From: Orbilia blumenaviensis
Taxonomy: Eukaryota > Ascomycota > Orbiliomycetes > Orbiliales > Orbiliaceae
Length of the DNA stretch: 64,000 nt
Direction: 5' to 3'
NCBI GenBank assembly: GCA_036872755.1
Contig: JAVHNS010000003.1
Coordinates: forward strand, 3,038,001 to 3,102,000
Shown piece by piece: positions 37,684-50,416 of this stretch. Under the pieces are notes generated by a model, which saw nothing but the letters and a program-made list of their open reading frames with translations, did not search any database and had not been told where the DNA came from. Each line of letters starts with the position of its first letter. Position 1 is the first letter of the stretch. A program made the position numbers and the translations under genes.

Positions 37684-39338
37684 TTTGAGTGTTGTGTGGT
37701 GGAGGGAGTAAAGTCGCGACTACGATGCAGCGACAATGCAGGTTAGGATTCCTGAGGGGTTGTTGTTGTGGTGGTGGTGGTTGCAGATTTTCAAATGGTG
37801 TCGAGGGGCTTGGCTGGGATGGATGTTGTATGAGATATATTTCGGAACCGATGCATGAAAGGTCCGAAAAGGCTCAACACACATGTAAACGAGTTATCGC
37901 AGCAGGAGGGGTTTGAAAGAAAGGTTGAAAGCAAGAGAAGGAGAGAAAATCCCTGGAGCGAGTGTCGAATAGTTGGTTTATAGACGAGAAGTCGCGATAA
38001 AATACGTTTAAACGCAACTAAGTAATAGTTATTGTTTGTGTATAGTGAACGGCTTCAGCGTCGAGCTGATTTATTGGCCAAGTTCCATGTATGGTGCCTC
38101 CAGTCGACAATTACGACGCATCTGTATCGAAACTGGAAGGAGTGATGATTGTTTTTCTATTAGCGAGCCACTCCCAGAGTGTTATAATGATGTAGAGTAT
38201 AATAAATGATAATACAATATCTTGAAGTCGGGAATCGATGAAGTGGCAATAATAATAATAAAAAAAAGGATATGATGTATCTTTCAGGGCATCAGCCTCA
38301 GACTAGAGACGTTGGAGATGAGGAAAGCCTGCAGTATAAAAAAGATGGCGTCAAAAAAAAAAAGTGGAGAAGGCAGGTTCGCCTGGATTGGTGCTAAGCC
38401 CAAAGAATGAGGAGAAAACTGGGAAGTTTGAACCTCGCATACAAGCAAGCACACACCACAATCAGCCCGCTTTTTTTCTGCTGCTGCTAAGCTAAACTTC
38501 TGAGGCGGCATTCAAGAAAGGGCGGCGATATGGAGCCCCTCCTCTAGAACCAAAATGGGTTCCGACCCTTTTGACTCCTCACGAGGATATGACGCTGGTC
38601 TAGGCAGGAAGAGAACGGGCTGAGGACGATAATTGAAGAATCAGGCAAGGGAAAAAAAGCGGCAAAGGGATGATAATGGATAAGGGATAACAATTCCGTC
38701 CCCAAAGAACAGACTATTGCATTGCAACTTGCAACATCATGGGAATCGCAAGATACATGACAATAGCAATGACAGCGGTAGCTCCTTCGGCACCGAACGA
38801 ACATCCGCTGTCCACTTTTGCTGCTAGCAAAGTTTGGGGCGTTGTTTCAGCTGCTGGTCCAACAACAGTCACAACATTCAAACAGAGAAATCTGGGCCTT
38901 GTCCTGGCCTTTTTTTCGCTTTTGCTTTGCAGACGAACACCCAAGAAATTTGTCACTGCTGGCGGAAGGAGGGTCACTTTCCCTTTGTGCGTCCCCCTTC
39001 CCTTCCCATTTTCGCGGATGATGAGAAATGTTCAGGACAGGGCCAGGACAAAGACTGCAGACGACTGCAGACTGTTTGTGTGTCTCGAGCCAGCTGCAGG
39101 AATGTTCGGGTTGACCGGACTTTCCCTGGAGAATTTGACTCCCTATGCTTTTCTCTGTATCTCCTCTTGGCGACTTTCTTTTCGAGTGTCAAGGGAGGCG
39201 TTGCGATAGAACTCGAGGTCCGCTTGGGAGCCTTCTCTTCCTTTTTTGCAGGGAGAACATATGGACATATGCTTGCGCGGAATAATAGCAACTGGGGATA
39301 TTCAGATGGAGCTCTTCTTATCCTTCCGATTTTCTCTC

Positions 39339-39357
39339 TTTTTTTTTTTTTTTTTTT
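39339..39357 (+). repeat. Poly(T) tract, 19 bp
   Basis: Uninterrupted T run within the gene desert, preceded by CTCTC. Confidence 0.95.
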
Positions 39358-42300
39358 ATTTATTTTGCAATTTGGTAGGTATGGAAGGAACTAGGTCATG
39401 ATGAAAAACGATTGCTAAGAGTAAGTTTGAATACCGTACCTAAGTAGCTAGTTGAGACTAGTAGTGATGAACAGCTACCACTGGGAGTCCAGTCCAGAGT
39501 CCAGCGAAGGAGTGGAATCGAGTCGAAGCAGCAGGTCGGAAAGTAGCTGTGCAGCAGGCTATCTATCAATTGAAGCTTGGCTCCGGAATTGGAAAGCGAC
39601 TATATCGTGCTTTGCTAGTCAAGGTTTTGAGTGCGACGGCGATAGAGGTATAGCTTGTAGTATAGTGTAGTCGATAGGGGTTGGAATCGATGGGATGGAT
39701 GTTGTTTACTATGATGGGAGGAGGGGGGTTGAAGACTGAGGTTGAGGTTGATGAGAGGTTTTGTTGGAGTCGAAGCTTGTAAGAGAGGGAAAGGACGGAA
39801 GCTGTTTTGCCCATACAAATTACCGCTTCAGGGCTTAGTCGCTCGCTCCAAAGATGCCAGAAACTACCACGAAAGAACGACTGAACAAAGCAAGAAGAAA
39901 CGCCTGGGAATCGAAGTTTAATACACTAAAATTTAAAATGGATATACTAAAAATGGCTCTGGTCGAAATGAATCATATGCTGAAGGATATGAAGAAGCTG
40001 AAAATGATATCAACGAAAAGAAGAAGGTATATCTATAGTGTACGAGTGTCGTGAGTATTGATTGATTGCTGATGGTTCCGGTCACGGAGCTGCTTCACAG
40101 CAAGCAGCGCCATGCAAGGTCGACGAACAGAAAGTCAGAGCACAGCTCGAATCGCTGGAGATGGCAGACGGACACCATTCATATTCATATTCATAGTACT
40201 TGGTATTCAACCAGGCTCACTCTGGTTCGTCGATGGCATGCAGCAGTTGACTTCATCTACCCCCATTCGGCCTTCTTTCCACCTGGCCTCCATCGACGCT
40301 AATTAAAGAAACGGTATGTCTCTGTCTCATTCCAGGTGTGCCCGTTACTCATTATTGATTATTTCATTATTCATTCAATTGATCAAGTCAAGTGCCTTGT
40401 GCTAGAGCATGCGGTGCTTCTGTCTTTGCTGTGCTACTACTCCTGCTGTGCTTTCTTTTGCCCACCAGACACGAGATCCGATGCAAGAGGTGCCACGGCT
40501 TACCATTTATTGCTCTCGTCGGTAGCAGCATTGGCCTGCATGTTGCATGGAAGGTCTCAGAAAGTCACGATTCTACTCGACGACGGCTTCCCCAGTAACC
40601 CCATCCAGTACAAACACACCTGAACTGGCGGCCGTATGGACAACTGCTGACAAGGGTCTGGACTAATAGTGGGGATTGCAAAGGCCTGCCATGGCAATTA
40701 ATTCCCTTTCTGGGGGGACAGATGGGGTTGTATTCCGTACAGCTCAAAGCTACAGGTACCTACATGACATTGCATCGACCGTCTGCCCAGTCTTCCGAGG
40801 TACAGGCAGATGAGCTGGTACCACTGAGCGATTCCAACAGGGAGAGATGCAATTGCAATTGCAGACAAACCATACATGATGGGACAAGTCGGTCAAGGTA
40901 CCGTTTCCCTGTGTTTCCAGGCAAAGGTGTACCCAGCATTTACATTTTTACTTGGACTCCAGGTTTTTTATATATATTACCCGAAAGACAAATAGGAAGT
41001 CCTGCCAGAAGGCAAGAAACCCTCTTGCCATAATCAACTAGCACCTGGAGATCCTGTCGCAAACGCTCGCGTTTCCTTGTCGCATAAGGGGCACCACCGC
41101 TGCGCTACTGCTCGTCACGGTTGACCGGTCGAGCCCAACTGACCAGACCAGACCATTTAATCGTCTAGCAAGTCACGAAAGTAAAGTCCCTGGCCTAAGG
41201 AATGAACTTGCTTGCAATGTTTAGCCCCGATCGTTCCGAGTTCCTTTCTATTCCCCCATCCATGCACAGCAGCTCGGCTGGTGGTTATTTTTGTGAGCGA
41301 GCTCGATAAGCCGGCAACCAGCTACACAAAACGCATTAACTTTCCCAAGATCCAGCGTCGACCATCGAATCGTCGGTGTCGGCGACGGAATGGAAATGTC
41401 ATGGATCACCTGCTCACCGTCCAGGTGCTCTCCCTGCTAAAGAGGCTAGTATCCTTCATCGTCAGCCCCCTCCCAAAATGGGCTTATGCCAGCTCTTTCT
41501 CTAATCGTGGAAGCTCCGCAGGGAGCTTATGACAACGCATCAGGGATCAAAAGGCTGGTTCCATGCGAGTTTGATCTGTCAAAACTTGCTACTCGAGGCT
41601 AGTAATAGCTTTCTCCTGACGAATTAAACTGGGGTAGGTGCTGGTGTCTACAGCCGCATTCTCAGTATATCTGATCACAAAGTCGGCCGCCGCCTCGATC
41701 TATCGTGACCTTAAAAGTGTTTGCGACCCTTGCGCTCCTTTTGGTTCAACTCCTTTCGATGTTTCGTATGCGAAAGGTGAACATGGACAAGGGAAAAATC
41801 CTGAGAACGGAATGGTCAAGGAAGCCGTGCATTAGTTCGGTGTGCAAGCAAGCCAATGGCTTTCGTAGACCGCGAATACAAAACGACATTCGGCACCTAG
41901 AGGCTGCCTATTGACTTTTGACTCTCATCTCTTTTGTCGACTGTAACTTGCTTAGGCAAGTTGAGGAGTGCCGATTTGAGGGTCTGCGATGAGGTGAGCC
42001 TACCCTCATCACATAATTGATCAATTTATGATATCACGATGATTTCAAGTTTGATACGAGAAGCTCCAAAATACAAACTCGACAGCTCGGAGCTTCCTTG
42101 TCCCCAAGATGTGGAGCCCGCACAAGCCTCGCACACTCTCACACACGAAGCTCCAAGGTTGCTATGCGTGTGTATTGCCCCGTCAAATCTCGTATCTCGA
42201 AGGGAAGGAAAGCACCCAGGTCTTGCGCAATTTTTTGTCCCGCAAAATGACAGGAGCGGGAGCAGGCTAATTGATCGCCTTTCTGAACACCCTTCCCTTC

Positions 42301-43318
42301 CCTTTTCCCTTCCTTTTTCTTGCTTGTTTTTCGCTTTGAGCTTCCAGCAAGGAAAGAAAGAGGCAGAAAAAACCAAGAAAGGCCCTCCAAACCCGTGATT
42401 CCAGTTCCCACACAAAAGCCGCTTCCAACCAACGAAACGCCATCGAGTGGAGCAACCGACAAGGTTCCCGCCTGTAATAATGACATCGTCTGATTTGACA
42501 GCTCTTCGCTCGTTTCACCCGTTCGACGCATCGAGCCAATCGAGACCTGTGTGCTCCTCCATCGTCTGCCAAGACCCTCTTCGAGGAGCTGGCTGGCTGG
42601 AGCTCCACAATTCCCACCCGATTGGTGTCTACAGGTCACGGCCAAACAAAGTGGGGTCAGAATTTCTTCAGCACCCGTGGGAAATCGAAGCTTAGGGACG
42701 CTACACCCGCTTCATGATCGACCGTACTTTATGCCCTATCCCATGGGGCATTAACACGCTGAAACGGATGGCTGGAAGCCTGCGCCGTTCAAGCTCCAAA
42801 GGAAAGAAACCTTGGAAGACACGGAAGCGGAGAGATATCGATAGGTTAGGTATCACCCATAAATGAGGCCGTGCCCCATCAAAGGCAAACAAGCCACCGA
42901 AACGCAACCGGTTTAACCCGTCTGTTAAAGACTATAATATTGGCCGTTTTATACAACTAATACATGGTTCTAATATGTAAATAGAGCGCTTCGAGAACTT
43001 AATGTGATAACTCGATAGTGGCACAACCTTGAAAAATAAGTTTTCCCTGATCGCTTACGAGATAATGGCAGTTTCCGAAGGAATTAACATAGAAGGGGAA
43101 GGGAAGAAACGGATGCTACAATACCCACGGTTGTTTGAAGAGTACAACAGGTCTCAGACAATGCGGAAGGGAGATCGGCTGCCTCAATTGCACGTGGGAT
43201 GGGCCATTACGGGTCCGTGGTGCCCCATTCATGAGGCTGGGGAGATTTCCTCGCTTCGACAACCAGCACACGCGATGGCAAGTACATACATATCTACTCG
43301 CCAGTGCGGTTACAATTG

Positions 43319-43346
<28 letters not shown>
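43319..43346 (+). repeat. Poly(A) tract, 28 bp
   Basis: The longest homopolymer in the window. It could be the tail of a retroposed sequence or simple slippage. No internal Pol III A/B boxes were seen upstream. Confidence 0.95.
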
Positions 43347-43351
<5 letters not shown>

Positions 43352-43818
43352 AATTTAAGATGTATAAAGCCTCCCAAAAGCAAAATCGACGCCCTCATCG
43401 GTGGGTATTCCGTGACCAACATCCCAAAAGAGTTTGTATTAGGGCGTGGGGTCCCCCTTTGTCAATTTGATCAAGAGGTTTTCCGAAAGGAAGCGTGTGT
43501 GCATACCAACCTCATCGCAGGTTTTCCCCGCACTTATACCCAATCCCGCTCATCGCATCGCCCATCCGTTACACCCATCCACACCCGCGCACCCCCCCCT
43601 CCTTCGCATCGTCGTCGCTTGCCCTGCTGAGCACTTCCCACCTCTTATATCACCCCCTTGCAAGTGGGATGTTATGCAGGTCATTCTTGCGGGACTTTTT
43701 CTCCGTCTTCCCCCCCAAAGGAAGCTTAAGCAAGGGAAAGCTAATTGGATTATATCAAAAGAAGCATCGATGAGATGAGGTCAGCTATGTCACTAAAACT
43801 TTTAGGGTGTCGGCTGCC

Positions 43819-43839
43819 TTTTTTTTTTTTTTTTTTTTT
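43819..43839 (+). repeat. Poly(T) tract, 21 bp
   Basis: Uninterrupted T run about 470 bp after the poly(A) tract, in opposite sense. Confidence 0.95.
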
Positions 43840-44979
43840 CTGCTCCCACCCACCCCTCGCATTTAAACTCTCGATGATCATCGGTCTCGAGGTATGTACG
43901 TACATGTAGGAGGCTGAAGCGAGGAGTTCCTTTCTTTAACGAGAGAAGGGGGAACAGATCATATGACCCCATCCCACCACTAAGGCTTCGATGATTTCTA
44001 CTGTTCTGGATCTCGTCGGATGTGAATCAGGTGCTGCACTTTTCCAATATAACAGCCGTAACCACACTTACCGAAATAAAAACATACGCTTAACCTCTCT
44101 AAAGCCTTTAAGCTTATTACTAAACGATGACCTCCGGGATCTCTCGCCTTGTGATATATTTTATGTGTAATGATTTCTTCTGGCTATTTACGGGTATTAT
44201 ATCATACCAAACCAAACCAAGCAAGCCAGCTGGTTAATATACAATAAAATGTCAAGGGCTCGTAAAAGATACCGTAGCAATGAATGTGGATGTGGTCATA
44301 TGAGCGTATGTAATTCGCAGGCTTAGCTATGCGTTAGGTTAACAGGCTGATGGCTAGGCTAAGCGGTAGATTAATATAGCCATACGCATTACATTCGATA
44401 TTCGTAATTCTGCGTAATATTTTCCTCTTTCTCCACATATCGTTCCTTGGGGCAGTATCCTAGACAAATAATGATCCGTCACATGATGTTCGTTAATTCC
44501 TTTGATGTCGGATTTTAGTGAACAACGTCACTGGTAGAATACGTGGGTAAATTCTAAGAACGGAGTTATCAATTATACTACTAAGGATGAAAAGCAAGTC
44601 CCATCACCGAGCCTAAATATACAACATATAGACTCTTGTAGCAGCTGGGTGATAAGGTAAGGCGTAGAAATCAATTGTTAACGAACAGCGAGTCTACAAG
44701 TATATACTTAGTAGGTACACGGGCGCATCCTGATATCAAGATTATATTACCCAACCGCATTAAAGGTTCATTGCGCATAAAACCAAAGTTCTAGAATCAT
44801 CCAACTGGCGTAATTACTCCAATCCCCCCGAAAAATACGTGAAGACAATTGTAATATCTCCAGTCACATGACTATTTTTAGCTTCAAAACTATGTTTCGA
44901 TGAGATTTTGAGATCTAGAAAGTTGAGACATAGAGGTGCAAGGTGCCTAGATGTCGGAACTAGCGGAGCTGGGGTCGGA

Positions 44980-44997
44980 GGGGGGGGGGGGGGGGGG
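44980..44997 (+). repeat. Poly(G) tract, 18 bp
   Basis: An unbroken run of 18 G, extended to the left by GGGGTCGGA. It could form a G-quadruplex. Its assembled length may be unreliable because homopolymers are error-prone. Confidence 0.9.
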
Positions 44998-46136
44998 TAT
45001 TCTGCTGTCAAACTTAACGGTTCCATATTTAAAATATTTGCTGCTTGGCAGAAGCTAGCTGGCCTTGTAGGTAGAAGTTAGTCTCGTATTAGGAGTATTA
45101 TCGTGTCCCTAGTTTTTGAAAGATGCCGTAAAACTTGCTCTGAATGCATGGAGTGTCGCTGTCCTATATTCCGGATATTATTGAATAAGTCAGAAGTTAT
45201 TATTGTAGAAAGAAGCGTTACAGTATATATTATCAAAAGCAGCATAACTATAAATATTGTAGTTTAGAAAACCTATGTGTATACAATACAGATTAAAAAG
45301 CTACAGGAGGAGATGAACCAATATAGCAATATCCATCTCTAGATCTATCGAATACTAATCGGAAAGTAGCCAGCAGTCGTATAAACTTCCGTTAAGCTTC
45401 TATCGCCGTGACCTCTAGAATGAATGATTTGTAAAAGATTTATAAGTACTTATAGACCAGCCTCCACAAAGTTTGCCGCTAATTACCCAACTACGTGTCT
45501 ACAAGATAGCTATAACATGAAAATAGACTTCATGACATCTTATTTATCTATAGTCAAGAATTAGTCTCGGTCCCAGAATCCAATCTCTTATAACTAAATC
45601 TATCTTATATATGCTGACTACCTAAGCGGCTCAGGTATACATCCTAGTTGAGTAGAAATACCGTGGCCGTGTTCAGTTTCATGGGAATAATCAAGTCGAC
45701 CCCCCCAAAATGCAACATTGCCGAAAATATCTAGATGCAGTATCATGTTTCAAGGTGCACTTCAAACTATAATACTGATCACGAGGTCGGTAATTCCACC
45801 AGGAAGACACAGAAATTGAAAAGCCAAATTTGGAGAGTAATGCGGTCAGATTTTAATATTGGTAAGTTAGGCCGAGAAAGGGGCCTATATGTAATGATGA
45901 AGAAGCCAAGCTGCCTGCAAGCGCGATGAAATGAAATGAAAATAAAATAAAAAAACCCTCGAGGCCGGAACGATAATGAAAACTGACGCGCAGTAGCAAG
46001 AAACGAGCAATGACCAGCGAATAACCCAAAATGCCGTACATAGATTCAAACAAAACATTCCAGATCCGGTAAATTACGAAACCATATATATACTTAAGCA
46101 AATCGCAACTATATTACACCACGGGCTATCACCCAC

Positions 46137-49100
46137 CTATGCTTTTTTCAACTCATCGACCACAAACCCAAGCTCCCCGATAACTAACCCATCCTCCAGT
46201 TTACTAACAACTGCCCATTGTGGTAGATAGCTCTTAACTTCGTCGAGCGCCTTAACCCCTCCATCATTAGCGTCGCTCCACAGACACTCCACAAATCCCT
46301 CGGGTGATCCTTCGGCATCATTATGCGAATACTCAAAGACAACATCCCAGCCCCTGCTCCATTCGCGGCTCCAAAGCCTGACTTGTTCAACACTATCCCC
46401 ATCTACCTTCCCCTCATTCTTGTGCTTAATCGTCTTTCCTTTTCCGGTAGGGTCGAAAATGTCAACGCGTCGAACTAAATGTCCTGGGGCCTTCTTGAAA
46501 TTGACCCTACAGGCCCGTGTATTCTTCGCTCTAACCTCAAGTTTCGCCTTTTTCAATTCACCTGATTTGCCTACGTAGGTGCTATTGACTGACACCCACT
46601 TTTTCCACTCGTGTCCGGGGACGACGTCAGGCATCTTCCCAGGCCATGAACACCTCTGCAGCCCGAGCCGTAAAGGATCATCTTTACATTCAAGATCTGT
46701 ACCCGGAGCCCATGAGCTTGGTATATTATTCTCCACAATGCCCTTAATATACTTGCTGACGCCGACCAAGTGCACCTTGTTCTCTCCGGTCTTTAAGTCG
46801 ACTGTCTGCGCGAAGTAGACTTTGAGTGGATTGTTCCAACTGAACGGGAATGCGAGCAGAAGGTACAACAACGTTCCGACGAACACAAAGAAGAGGAAGA
46901 GCGGAATATGTCGTGTCCACCGGTGTAGGAATGGTTGGAGAGGAAGGAGTATTAGAATTGTGAATACAGAGTAAAGAATGTACGCTGTAAGAGGGTTATT
47001 GCCATCTGCACCTGTTTGGGCAATAGACGTTCCCACAATCAAAGCTATCTGTGCGGTGATGATAACAGGGACCGGGATGAGTATTAGGGCCTGGAGGATC
47101 CATGTGTACCGTGGCAGATACCTAGACCAGTATTGTTCACCAGGATATTGTCGAGACGCGCATAGTGTCGAAGATGAGCAAGATGGTTCGTCATCCTCGT
47201 TGTTCTCAAGTGTAGGAAGACTACTCGCTGCGCCGATGCTGAGGGAACCATGGGAGTTAGGGCGGCGGCCAATGTGGCGACCCCGTCCAAGGTTCGAAGA
47301 ATCCCGGAGTAAAGAGGTGTGTTCATTAGGAGGTTCGGATTCTTCCTCATCTGGGCTTAGGTTGTTAGTATGGTCGACAGAAGGAGCGATGAGGGAGCGG
47401 TGGTCGTCATCATCAAGTGGGTCGACGTGCGAGATCGAATCATAGATGTGGGACGTTGGGGGAAGGAAGAAGAGATCAAAGAGGGAGAAGAATAGGGCAA
47501 GTGCTGTTGCCATATAATAACTAGAGAAAATGTTAGCTTCTTTACCAGAGGAAGTCTGCTGAGGGCAGCTTACAATATAGTGAAGTACATCCCACCAACA
47601 TCCAGTCTATCTTCTGCCACAGCATTTACCACAAGGAGTATCCATGCAATGAGTGAAATCCACCCGATACTCCAGGTCCGTGCTGTTGCTGAGGGGCGCC
47701 ACCAATTTGCAACCTTGAGACTGAACCAGGATGTAACAATCCATAGCGAAATCAAGCAAATCCAAATAGCCTCCTGGCTACTATACATTATCATTGGATT
47801 AACCTTGGCGATTAACAAAGCTGTACCGACTACTGCAGACGTCGAAAAGATTATAGCTACAAATGGCCGCCAGAAGCCTTTGCATCCTGCTAGTTCTAAT
47901 CTAGGTGGTAGCGGGCCGTTCGACTTTGGCGACGAGGCGAGAAGGTACAGTTTGTCTGACCTGGCGAGCAAATAAAAGAGACCGAAGATGAAGAAGGGCG
48001 TGATTGTCAAGAGACACATAGTCCAGATGAACATATCTTCAATCTGGAAGATGGCGAATCCACGGCCGAACACTAAAGATTGTCAGAACGGGGACACAAT
48101 GCAACCGATGAAGTGTCACTGCTTACTGTCAAACCAGACACCAGTATGTTTGCGTCCAGATCCTTGAACAAATGTGTAACCACCATCATGGGCCATACCA
48201 TTAAGCGAGCTCAACGATGTTTCAAACATATGCCAGAGGGAGTTGATGCTAGCTGCGTATAATTAGCGTTGTTCTTACTAGGACTGAGTGTCGAGACGTA
48301 CTGAAAGCCATAGAATCCCATTGGGTGTGGTATCTGGCCCTTGGCTGCCAAAACGCCACATCCAACCCTCGCATGCCCAACTCTCCATCGAAGATGATAT
48401 AATCAGTTTGACTTCTAATGAACCCTCTCTTAAAAGCATCGCCGCTCAGACTGCTGCCAAACGGATACTTTGACTTCTTGAAGAACTTGGTAACCTCAGC
48501 GTCGGTGCTGCGGAAAAGTGTAGCACGACCACCAGCGCCAGCACCCTCTAGGTTCAAGAATATACGGCAGTTTTTGGCAAGCGGGTGTTCTGTGAATGCC
48601 ATGGCACCGTTGAGGTAGTCTTCTTCACCATTGTTGAGAAGGAAATACATATCCCGACGAGGTGTGTTATTCGGTTGGGTAAAGTAATCGATGAGGCCCA
48701 GAACGGTCACGACGGCGACTCCGTCATCGGTTGCACCTGTGGTTAAATAGTCAGTACTGGATTGATTTACAACATTATTATCTATAGTGTGAGACTTCAT
48801 ACCTGGTGCTGTGCTAACACTATCATAATGTGCATTGACCAAGACATCCCCAACCGTACCCTCAAAATCGCCAGTACCCTGTACCTTAACAATAACATTC
48901 AAACTCTCAAAATAGATCTTGACGGTTGCCCGGCCGGTATACAGCACGTTCACAAAGTTGTCCTCGATCACTTCGGTCTTATTGTTCCCATTTTTCCCAA
49001 TGATGTGATTAATCTTATCCACCAAAAACGACCGGACGTGATCATTCGCTCGTGAATTGTACGGATGGTATTTTTTCGTTATTGCAGCTAGGGTACGCCA

Positions 49101-49283
49101 TGTGTCTTCCAGATCAACCCCTATCGACTCCTTTAATGAACCGTTTGGAGGCGGAGAAGGAGGAACGTAGTGAATGATTAATAACGGGATGAAAAGCGCT
49201 AGATATATTATGGCCGTGAATATGGTAACAGGTAAAGGTCGAAAGTGAAGGAACGACAGCTTGCAGGGGCCGCAGGTGGGCAT
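46137..49283 (-). CDS. PFF1: Vacuolar membrane protease, M28 family (Pff1-like)
   Basis: Five exons, 48803-49283, 48302-48736, 48127-48252, 47574-48072 and 46137-47520, give 974 residues, equal to the usual family length. A TM signal-anchor near residues 18-37 precedes a luminal M28 aminopeptidase domain. Its zinc-binding set is visible: HYD in VNAHYDSV, D in GATDDGVAV, EE in NNGEEDYL, and a late His in RYHTQWDS. Exons 4-5 add several TM helices and a C-terminal luminal domain. I favour ATG 49283; ATG 49358 would add 25 residues. The first intron (48737-48802, 66 bp) is stop-free and a multiple of three, but would insert 22 residues between metal ligands, so it is spliced. The 49-bp intron at 48253-48301 was chosen because it restores TSINSLWHM, a family motif. 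The protein should sit in the vacuolar membrane. Confidence 0.92.
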
Positions 49284-50416
49284 GGTGGCGGTGGATAAAG
49301 GGCTCGGTGTGACGTAACGAGCGAAGGAAGTCTTAAGGCTGGAAGGTCTGAGACGCATGGAAGGCTATTTGACGTGACGCTTTGCCGTCATCGGGAGAGA
49401 GGGACTGAACTAGACGACGCCCAAGGCTGGCAAGGTGTTTTTTAATGTCCCGGGGCTGGTGACACGATGGTATTCTCCTCCAACTGGGAAGGAAGGGATG
49501 AAGGGGTGAGAGAATGATGCTGATGTTGATGTTGATGTCTCGAATCGAACCCGGAACATGGAATCTGATAACAACAACACAAAGCCCTAGCATGGCCTGT
49601 ACGATTTGATTGGATACCCCGCAAGAAATGGCTGTGGTCGGCAGGCATCGATTGGAACGAGGTCACTTGAGCCCGTCAAACATGCATATTCCAAGTCTAA
49701 CCTCATGATCTGTTGCATTTTCGCGGGCAGCTAATTAGTATAACTCCGCACTCACGATACCCGGTATCGGATTGAATTAGGGTGCGACGTTGGTGTCTTC
49801 AAGTCAACGTTGAGCCATTTTCGCATTCTTCAGGACCAAAACTGAACTTTGATAATTTAGGCCCAGAAGTTGCATTTCGTTCTTTGGTAGCGGAATATAT
49901 AGCAATTTGGTAAAATTTGCAATAATTAGAATGGGATTGCTACTGATATAGTGGGGTTTCTTCATCTTCTTCATAAAAGCTTAGACCATGGATATGTGGA
50001 CTAGGTCTTATATTCCAAAAAAAGACATCAAAGTTTCATACCGAATGCACTAGCACTAACATTCTACTAGGGGAGCATACGTTATAGATCGGCTCAGGCA
50101 AAGCCGTTGAGCTACTCAATAGTACCAACTGCTTCATCTCGGGCTTGGCTGTTTAGTCCCGTCCATCGTATTGGGCCCATGGGAACACTAAACGTTAGCT
50201 CGTTGAAGAACAGAATCCTCGATCCTCATTTGGGAAAATTGTCCATGAATGCAACAGCTACAACACAGACACAGGGTTTGGGGTGTCATTCGGACAGAAG
50301 CGAATTTGTACATGCAACCATGGAAAACTCATAGTCTTTGTTTGTGCGCCAATAGAAACAAAATTGAAATAGGACATAAAAAAGCATTTATACTGAGTAT
50401 CGAGTATATTAGAGAT
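49284..50416. other. Intergenic, no gene recognised
   Basis: Promoter of the protease gene and 3' flank of the lipase-GTPase gene. There is a short (GATGTT)n-like run near 49516-49540. The adjacent GAATCGAACCC is not part of a tRNA. Confidence 0.5.

Larger units (their letters stand above)
37684..46136. other. 8.4-kb gene desert
   Basis: I find no convincing protein or RNA gene here. Many 60-190-codon ORFs overlap on opposite strands (for example near 38714-39394 and 42026-42645), none with a recognisable domain or splice-linked continuation. It lies between the promoter of the leftward J-domain gene and the 3' end of the protease gene. Much of it could be upstream regulatory DNA, a long leader or noncoding transcripts. 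Long A, T and G homopolymers are listed separately. From about 45100 the DNA becomes A+T-rich and stop-dense. Confidence 0.5.

Noticed and set aside
37684..37920. 75-codon plus-strand ORF just upstream of the J-domain gene
   Set aside because: Gly/Cys-rich reading of a GGTGGT repeat in the promoter or leader of the opposite gene.
38714..39394. Several overlapping ORFs up to 186 codons
   Set aside because: Opposite strands are equally open, there are no motifs, and no splice-linked extension exists.
42026..42645. ORFs of 116-168 codons on both strands
   Set aside because: Low-complexity Lys/Gly/Pro-rich readings of purine- or pyrimidine-biased DNA without domain features.
49530..49610. GAATCGAACCC, like a minus-strand tRNA T-loop
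   Set aside because: The flanking bases do not pair into a 5-bp T stem, and no D-arm or acceptor stem can be built.
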